From: Acidobacteriaceae bacterium | GTDB lineage: Bacteria > Acidobacteriota > Terriglobia > Terriglobales > Acidobacteriaceae | DNA length: 10,334 nucleotides | Assembly: GCA_003133425.1 (NCBI GenBank) | Contig: PKXI01000146.1 | Span: 1 to 10,334 of the forward strand | Direction: 5' to 3' | Part shown: piece by piece, positions 6,630 to 10,334 of the stretch | Layout: each line of letters opens with the position of its first letter | Position numbering within the stretch: position 1 is the stretch's first letter | Notes under the pieces: generated by a model | The model's database searches: none | The model's input: only the letters and a program-made list of their open reading frames with translations | What the model was told of the DNA's origin: nothing | Program-made: the position numbers and the translations under genes

Positions 6630-7118
6630 ATGAGTCCCACGCCTACACTTTTCGCCCCGTCAGTCCGGATGCGACCCCGGGAACAGGGCCTGACGTTTGT
6701 CGAGTTGATTGTGACCGTGGCGATTTTATCAATTCTCGCTTCGGCGGCTGTGCCGATCGCGCGCTTTCAGGTCAAGCGCCAAAATGAGCGCGAGTTGCGC
6801 CGCGATCTGTGGATGATGCGCGACGCCATCGACCACTACAAGGACGCGGCTGACAAGGGCGCCTTCCAGACAAAGGTGGACAGCCAGAACTATCCGCCCG
6901 ATCTCGATACGCTGGTCACTGGCGTGGACGTGCAAGGCAAGAAGCTGAAGTTTCTCCGCCACATTCCGGTGGATCCGATAACCGGCAAGGCCGAGTGGGG
7001 ATTGCGTTCCATGCAGGACGATCCGACCTCCGATTCCTACGGCGGTCAGAGCGTTTTTGATGTGTATTCAAAGTCACAGGGGACGGCCCTGGACGGCACC
7101 AAGTACTCCACCTGGTAA
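6630..7118 (+). CDS. gspG: GspG-like major pseudopilin, first copy
   Basis: This is a 162-residue prepilin-like protein. A class III signal is clear: the leader ends REQG, cleavage follows Gly20, the mature protein begins LTFVEL with the required Glu at mature position 5, and a hydrophobic helix runs to about residue 44. The C-terminal globular domain carries HIPVDPITGKAEW (about 111-123) and ends VFDVYSKSQGTALDGTKYSTW, the pattern of type II secretion G pseudopilins with a calcium-binding loop. It would be processed by a prepilin peptidase in the inner membrane and assembled into a short periplasmic fibre that pushes substrates through the secretin. Mature position 1 is Leu rather than the usual Phe or Met. 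An ATG at 6669 would give a conventional 7-residue leader but has a poorer ribosome site. Confidence 0.88.
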   Translation: MSPTPTLFAPSVRMRPREQGLTFVELIVTVAILSILASAAVPIARFQVKRQNERELRRDLWMMRDAIDHYKDAADKGAFQTKVDSQNYPPDLDTLVTGVDVQGKKLKFLRHIPVDPITGKAEWGLRSMQDDPTSDSYGGQSVFDVYSKSQGTALDGTKYSTW

Positions 7119-7147
7119 GCCAGGCGGTTTGGCCTCAAGAGGAATCT

Positions 7148-7549
7148 GTGCGCGGTATTCGGAAACAAGACGAAGGCTTCACGCTCATCGAGCTGATGAT
7201 CGTCATGGCCATCATTGGGATACTCGCAACGCTGGCGATCCCCAGTTATGTGAGCGCCATCAAGCATGCCCGCGAGGCTGTTCTCAAGGAAGACCTCCAC
7301 GTCATGCGCTCCGCCATCGACTCCTACACCATGGACAAGCAGAAGGCGCCGCAGGCGCTGGACGACCTCGTCCAGGACGGCTACCTGAAGGTGATTCCAG
7401 ATGACCCGATGACCCACAGCAAAGACACCTGGGTCACCAACACCAGCGACTCCATGTATTCCCTCGACCAGACGGAGCCTGGCATCGACGACGTCCGCTC
7501 CGGCTCCGAAGATACCGGCTCCGACGGCCAGCCGTATTCTTCCTGGTAG
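7148..7549 (+). CDS. gspG: GspG-like major pseudopilin, second copy
   Basis: This 133-residue prepilin-like protein starts at GTG 7148, with AAGAGGA (7137-7143) 4 nt before it. The class III signal is textbook: leader MRGIRKQDEG, cleavage after Gly10, then FTLIEL with Glu at mature position 5 and a hydrophobic helix to about residue 32. The globular part is smaller than in the first copy. It keeps a VIPDDPMTHSKDTW segment (about 82-95) and ends with an acidic loop, DDVRSGSEDTGSDGQPYSSW, a plausible calcium site. It lies 29 bp downstream of the first copy and is surely co-transcribed with it. The two differ strongly in the globular domain, so they are paralogues with separate roles or partners rather than a recent duplication. 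Confidence 0.88.
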   Translation: MRGIRKQDEGFTLIELMIVMAIIGILATLAIPSYVSAIKHAREAVLKEDLHVMRSAIDSYTMDKQKAPQALDDLVQDGYLKVIPDDPMTHSKDTWVTNTSDSMYSLDQTEPGIDDVRSGSEDTGSDGQPYSSW

Positions 7550-7551
7550 AC

Positions 7552-7571
7552 ACGCGGCAAAACGTGGCAAA
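7552..7571 (+). repeat. Two tandem 10-nt units between pseudopilin and exported-protein genes
   Basis: ACGCGGCAAA (7552-7561) is followed directly by ACGTGGCAAA (7562-7571), one mismatch apart. They fill most of the 30-bp gap. No function is evident. Confidence 0.4.
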
Positions 7572-7579
7572 GTAAGAAT

Positions 7580-8092
7580 ATGATTCGACCGAAAGCCCGT
7601 CCTATTATGACTCGCCCGACGATGATTCGTGCTTTTCTTGCGCTCGCACTTGCGGCAGGGCTCCTGGGACTCCTCCACGCGCAATCCGGTCAAACCATCT
7701 CCATCCTTATGCTGGACGGCAAGACCGGGAAGCCCCTCGTGCCTAATAATTACATCGTTCGCTTTAATCACCTCGACGCCTTCCACAACGAAGCATTGCA
7801 GCTCAACGACGATGGATTGGGCAAGGTTGTTGTGCCCGCCAACGCCACCTTTCTTTCCGTCCAGGGTACATTTCACAACTCGCTCGACATCTACATCAAC
7901 TGCGATGCCGGCATGGAGAAAAACACGAGCACGCTGCACTGGTACCCGATCTCCGAAATCCTGAATTCGGGAGTGGCCGCGGCCAACGAGTGCTTCAAGG
8001 GCAAGTACGCAGAAGCAACGCACGTCACCGCCAAGCCCGGGGAGTTCGTCTTCTTCGTGCGCGAAACCAACTGGCGCGAATCGGCAAACTGA
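7580..8092 (+). CDS. Small exported protein of unknown function
   Basis: I do not recognise a named family. The 170-residue product starts with a basic stretch and a hydrophobic segment, AFLALALAAGLLGLLHAQS (about residues 18-36), that looks like a Sec signal peptide cut after HAQ. The rest (about 135 residues) reads like a small beta-rich domain: ISILMLDGKTGKPLVPNNYIV resembles the first strands of an Ig-like or carboxypeptidase-regulatory-like fold. Two Cys residues (about 109 and 137) could pair in the periplasm. ATGs at 7580, 7607 and 7622 are all possible starts with weak ribosome sites; the later two give more typical signal-peptide lengths. It follows the pseudopilins by 30 bp on the same strand and may belong to the same transcript, perhaps as a secreted partner. 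That link is inference. Confidence 0.72.
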   Translation: MIRPKARPIMTRPTMIRAFLALALAAGLLGLLHAQSGQTISILMLDGKTGKPLVPNNYIVRFNHLDAFHNEALQLNDDGLGKVVVPANATFLSVQGTFHNSLDIYINCDAGMEKNTSTLHWYPISEILNSGVAAANECFKGKYAEATHVTAKPGEFVFFVRETNWRESAN

Positions 8093-8096
8093 AGCC

Positions 8097-8813
8097 TTGC
8101 CACTCGAATCCCCATCCCCGGCCACGATCCGCTTCATCGCCCAAGCCCACCAAGCCTACGTGAGCCTGATGCAATCTGCGGCCGCCCGGAATAAGGAGAG
8201 TCTCGGCGGCGACCTCCTCTACGCCGGCGAGCTTGATGAGCCGGGGCGCGAACTTGCAGGGGCGAGCAACATCGCCGGTGCGGCATCGCTGGCGGCCTCG
8301 GCCGACGCCGCCCCGCTCCGGCAGGCCATGCGCGACGGCATCATCGATTTCCTGGTGACATCGCTCGATGAAGCCCTGCGCATCCTCAAAAATGAAATCC
8401 GCAAACGCCAGCCGGTAGCCGTCGCCGTCTCTGTTGCTCCACAGGCAATTGTGAAAGAAATGCTCGACCGCGGCGTTCTCCCCGACCTGCTTCCGCCGCT
8501 CCAATCTCCTTCGGCTCCACTCGAGTTCGCTGCATTCATCTCGAAAGGAGCAAAGCCGATTGCGCCTCAGCCTTTGGCAGCAGGCAGCAGATTCCTGATC
8601 TGGCCAATTCCCGCCGAGTTTGCGCAGCACCCTGCTGAGTTCGATGAGCTGCTAACGAGACATCTTCCGGCCGATGACCTCGCGACTCGTCGCTGGCTGC
8701 GGCTGTCGCCACGCTTCCTTGGCCCGCAGGGCCGCCGCCTCCGCTCGGTCGCATGCGATCAGAAAACCGCCTCCAGATTATTTGATGTTTTGGGACCGCC
8801 GATCCAATCCTGA
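8097..8813 (+). CDS. Protein of unknown function, coupled to the exported-protein gene
   Basis: I do not recognise this 238-residue protein. It has no signal peptide or membrane segment and is probably cytoplasmic. The first 80 residues are Ala-rich helices (SNIAGAASLAASADAAPLRQ). The most structured-looking part is the middle, MRDGIIDFLVTSLDEALRILKNEIRKRQPVAVAVSV followed by VKEMLDRGVLPDLLPP (about 78-133), which suggests alternating helices and strands. The C-terminal third is Pro- and Arg-rich. The start is TTG at 8097, only 4 nt after the previous stop, suggesting translational coupling. An ATG at 8169 is the main alternative and would remove 24 residues. Overlapping long frames on the other strand are shadows of GC-rich codons. 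It is the last gene of the plus-strand run that begins with the secretin. Confidence 0.62.
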   Translation: MPLESPSPATIRFIAQAHQAYVSLMQSAAARNKESLGGDLLYAGELDEPGRELAGASNIAGAASLAASADAAPLRQAMRDGIIDFLVTSLDEALRILKNEIRKRQPVAVAVSVAPQAIVKEMLDRGVLPDLLPPLQSPSAPLEFAAFISKGAKPIAPQPLAAGSRFLIWPIPAEFAQHPAEFDELLTRHLPADDLATRRWLRLSPRFLGPQGRRLRSVACDQKTASRLFDVLGPPIQS

Positions 8814-9097
8814 TCCCGCGCGCAGCCGGTGCTTCCACGGATACCCCGTGCCCCATCCTTCGAGCGAAGCGCAGCGGAGTCGAAGAACCTGCTTCTTGAT
8901 CCGCTGCGGAAAGGGTGGGAGACCACAGAAGCCCATCTCGACCGCAAACATTCAGCTCGAAACCGCTCTGGAAACGCTGCGGAAAAGACCCGTCCCAGCG
9001 GAGACTCTCAAAGGCGTCGAATCCAGGCACGACGTGAACGTCTGCAATCGCTCCGCAAAGAGCAATCCCGGCATAACCACTCCCCTACAATAAACAA
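8814..9097. other. Intergenic region before mutM
   Basis: No gene is supported here. The region contains a REP-like hairpin element at 8858-8885 and no clear terminator. No strong -35/-10 pair was found, although mutM lacks a ribosome site close to its start and may have its promoter in the last 100 bp. Confidence 0.5.
8858..8885. repeat. REP-like palindromic element
   Basis: Arms CTTCGA (8858-8863) and TCGAAG (8880-8885) enclose a GC-rich centre, GCGAAGCGCAGCGGAG, that can itself fold. The sequence resembles the short CTTCGACTCCGCT-type extragenic palindromes scattered in many bacterial genomes. It sits in the longest gap before mutM. Repetition elsewhere in the genome cannot be seen from one window. 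Confidence 0.4.
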
Positions 9098-9979
9098 ATG
9101 CCTGAATTGCCTGAAGTGGAGACGATTGCCCGCGGCGTCCACGAGCGGGTACGCGGCGACCGCATCGTTCACGTATGGTTCGGCGGGCATCGGGAACCTT
9201 TCAAAACACCTGCGGCCACGCAGGCCACTGGCCTTGAAGGACGTGTGCTGCTGGCGGTACATCGAACCGGAAAGCACATCGTCTGCGAGTTGGGCTCTGC
9301 AGAGAACCCCTCAGGCGGATCTTCTGCCGCCCGGAAGGCCAGGGAAGGCGCACTCCCCTCAAATTCGCCCGACGCACAATGGATTGTCCATCTCGGCATG
9401 ACCGGGCGCCTGCTCGTAACCACTCCCGATGCTCTCGTGGCCGCCCATACTCATGCGCGCCTGAGCCTTTCAAGCGGCCGGGAACTGCGTTTTGTGGACC
9501 CGCGCCGCTTTGGCCGTCTCGAGTTCCGCGATCTGGGCCGCGGCGCCTCCTTTACCGCAGCCGGCGCGGAGCCGCTCACCATCGCTCCGGAGCAGTTTGC
9601 CGCCTTATTTCGCGGTCGGCGTCTGGCCATCAAGGCCGCCCTGCTAAACCAGACTCTGCTGTCAGGCGTGGGAAACATCTACGCAGACGAGAGCCTCTTT
9701 CACGCAGGCATTCGTCCGCGCCGAAGTTCGGGGCGCCTCACCAGGGCCGAACTTGAACGGCTGAGGCTCGCTCTGTGCCAGGTGTTGGAGCACGCCATCC
9801 GGCTGGGTGGTTCTTCCGTCTCCGATTATGTGGATGCGGAGGGAATGCGAGGTTTTTTCCAGTTCGAACACTGCGTCTACATGCGCACCGGTCTGCCCTG
9901 CCTGCACTGCAAAACCCCCATCCGCCGAATCCTGCTGGCCGGCCGCGGAACCCATTTCTGCCCAAAATGTCAGCGGTGA
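9098..9979 (+). CDS. mutM: Formamidopyrimidine-DNA glycosylase
   Basis: This base-excision repair enzyme removes 8-oxoguanine and formamidopyrimidines from DNA and nicks the strand by beta,delta-elimination. The invariant MPELPEVETIARG start supplies the catalytic N-terminal Pro2 and Glu3. Other landmarks are Lys59 in HRTGKH, HLGMTGRLL (98-106), the VDPRRFGRLE strand (133-142), the helix-two-turn-helix region NQTLLSGVGNIYADESL (184-200) and a zinc finger with Cys268, Cys271, Cys288 and Cys291. Arg283 is the finger Arg that contacts DNA. All expected catalytic residues are present. At 293 residues it is about 20 longer than the E. coli enzyme because of an insert at about 66-92 rich in Ser, Ala and Gly. 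No Shine-Dalgarno sequence precedes the ATG; the conserved N-terminus nevertheless fixes the start. No clear terminator follows. Confidence 0.97.
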   Translation: MPELPEVETIARGVHERVRGDRIVHVWFGGHREPFKTPAATQATGLEGRVLLAVHRTGKHIVCELGSAENPSGGSSAARKAREGALPSNSPDAQWIVHLGMTGRLLVTTPDALVAAHTHARLSLSSGRELRFVDPRRFGRLEFRDLGRGASFTAAGAEPLTIAPEQFAALFRGRRLAIKAALLNQTLLSGVGNIYADESLFHAGIRPRRSSGRLTRAELERLRLALCQVLEHAIRLGGSSVSDYVDAEGMRGFFQFEHCVYMRTGLPCLHCKTPIRRILLAGRGTHFCPKCQR

Positions 9980-10111
9980 AAACAGGCTCCTATGGTTTTC
10001 TGAATTATTCGCCTCTTCGGCTTCCAGAATCCAGACAATTCAAGTCGAAGATTTCAAGTAAATAGTTGAAAACAAACACTGTCTCAAACGGTCCCCCAAT
10101 TGCTATTAGAT
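9980..10111. other. mutM downstream region and promoter area of the putative RNA gene
   Basis: No gene is supported. An imperfect hairpin at 9998-10029 (TTCTG with CAGAA, inner GCC/GGC) lacks a T-run and is at best a weak mutM terminator. The stretch 10036-10080 is AT-rich compared with its surroundings, as expected for a promoter. Confidence 0.4.
10101..10109 (+). promoter_or_regulatory. Extended -10 promoter of the putative RNA gene
   Basis: TGCTATTAG has the TGn extension directly before a -10-like TATTAG (10104-10109). The -35 position is poor, as is common for extended -10 promoters. Transcription would begin at about 10115-10118, just before the first helix of the RNA described next. 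Confidence 0.35.
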
Positions 10112-10115
10112 GGGT

Positions 10116-10330
10116 GCCAGTGATGTACCGGCTGCCTCGGAGGATTGGACAGCCAAAGAACAGCAGACGCCCGGCAAGAGCAACCGCCAAAGAAGCGGCC
10201 CTCAAAAAGGGATGAACCGGCCGGGGATGTCTGCAGTAGGTACGGTGGAAAAACCCGCCGGCCACGACATTCTGGGAGGCCAGTGGCAATGCAGGACCCC
10301 AAAACGCCGCTCCGATTGGAGCGGCGTTTT
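10116..10330 (+). ncRNA. Putative structured RNA of unknown family
   Basis: About 215 nt with no convincing reading frame fold into a compatible, nested set of helices. The closing stem is GUACC (10125-10129) with GGUAC (10239-10243). Inside it are hairpin GGCUG (10130-10134) with CAGCC (10150-10154) and stem GCAGAC (10163-10168) with GUCUGC (10229-10234), continued by CCCGGC (10170-10175) with GCCGGG (10220-10225). That arm is capped by hairpins 10184-10198 and 10199-10211. Two more hairpins follow, CGGUGG/CCGCCG (10243-10260) and GCCAC/GUGGC (10261-10287), then the terminator. Loops are A-rich, typical of structured RNA. An extended -10 lies just upstream. The sequence lacks hallmarks I know for tmRNA, RNase P RNA, small SRP RNA, T-boxes or common riboswitches. 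The strand is inferred from promoter and terminator, and the 5' end is approximate; a GGUCC (10090-10094) could pair with GGACC (10294-10298) in a longer form. Confidence 0.45.
10301..10330 (+). terminator. Rho-independent terminator
   Basis: AAAACGCCGCTCC (10301-10313) pairs perfectly over 13 bp with its complement (10318-10330) across the loop GATT. The stem ends in TTTT on both strands, so it can act in both directions. It would end the structured RNA transcript on the plus strand, and possibly a gene entering from the right on the minus strand. Confidence 0.88.
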
Positions 10331-10334
10331 GTGC

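Noticed and set aside
7046..8137. Minus-strand open frame of 363 codons opposite the second pseudopilin and the exported-protein gene
   Set aside because: No recognisable domain, and it runs opposite genes with clear class III and Sec signals. Long antisense frames are common in GC-rich coding DNA.
10053..10070. TTCAA-N8-TTGAA dyad downstream of mutM, as a possible FNR-like site
   Set aside because: The spacing and half-sites do not match the FNR box (TTGAT-N4-ATCAA), and 5-bp arms in AT-rich DNA are expected by chance.
10005..10302. Two minus-strand frames of 94 and 72 codons over the last 300 bp
   Set aside because: No ribosome site or domain, odd composition, and both overlap the structured RNA helices; one runs close to the terminator stem.
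10116..10330. Assignment of the structured region as 6S RNA, RNase P RNA, tmRNA or SRP RNA
   Set aside because: The fold is branched rather than the rod of 6S RNA, and the sequence hallmarks of the others, such as the SRP GGAAG-type loop or RNase P GAGGAAAGUC, were not found.

Overview
The window looks like a piece of a GC-rich chromosome, most likely from the phylum Acidobacteriota (class Terriglobia). That placement is an inference. It rests on the GC-rich coding bias, a secretin carrying a C-terminal cohesin-like domain next to two GspG-type pseudopilins, and the mix of housekeeping genes. No rRNA or other phylogenetic marker is present.

Layout, left to right. Positions 1-246 hold no gene I can support, but contain two dyad sequences. 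A Crp/Fnr-family regulator (247-954, +) converges with leucyl aminopeptidase pepA (2479-962, -), with only 7 bp between their stop codons. The divergent pepA/antitoxin intergenic region is an AT-rich island. It holds a perfect 13-bp inverted repeat and a run of TGTCA/TGACA pentamers at 18-bp steps. It leads into a type II toxin-antitoxin pair: an AbrB-fold antitoxin (2641-2928) and a PIN-domain toxin (2921-3316). smpB (trans-translation) follows on the minus strand.

Divergent from smpB is a secretion or pilus cluster on the plus strand: a secretin with TPR, N0/N1, secretin and cohesin-like domains (4156-6618), then two GspG-like major pseudopilins (6630-7118 and 7148-7549). After these come a small exported protein of unknown function (7580-8092) and a closely coupled cytoplasmic protein of unknown function (8097-8813). 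The two pseudopilins and the secretin would act together at the outer membrane and in the periplasm. The ATPase, platform protein and prepilin peptidase are not here and must be encoded elsewhere.

After 284 bp containing a REP-like element, mutM (9098-9979) encodes the 8-oxoguanine DNA glycosylase. The last 355 bp have no credible gene. They contain an extended -10 promoter, a nested set of RNA helices and a perfect 13-bp terminator hairpin, and are best read as a roughly 215-nt structured RNA gene of unknown family.

The strongest candidates for something undescribed are the terminal structured RNA, the 18-bp-periodic operator-like array over the toxin-antitoxin promoter, and the secretin-cohesin fusion.
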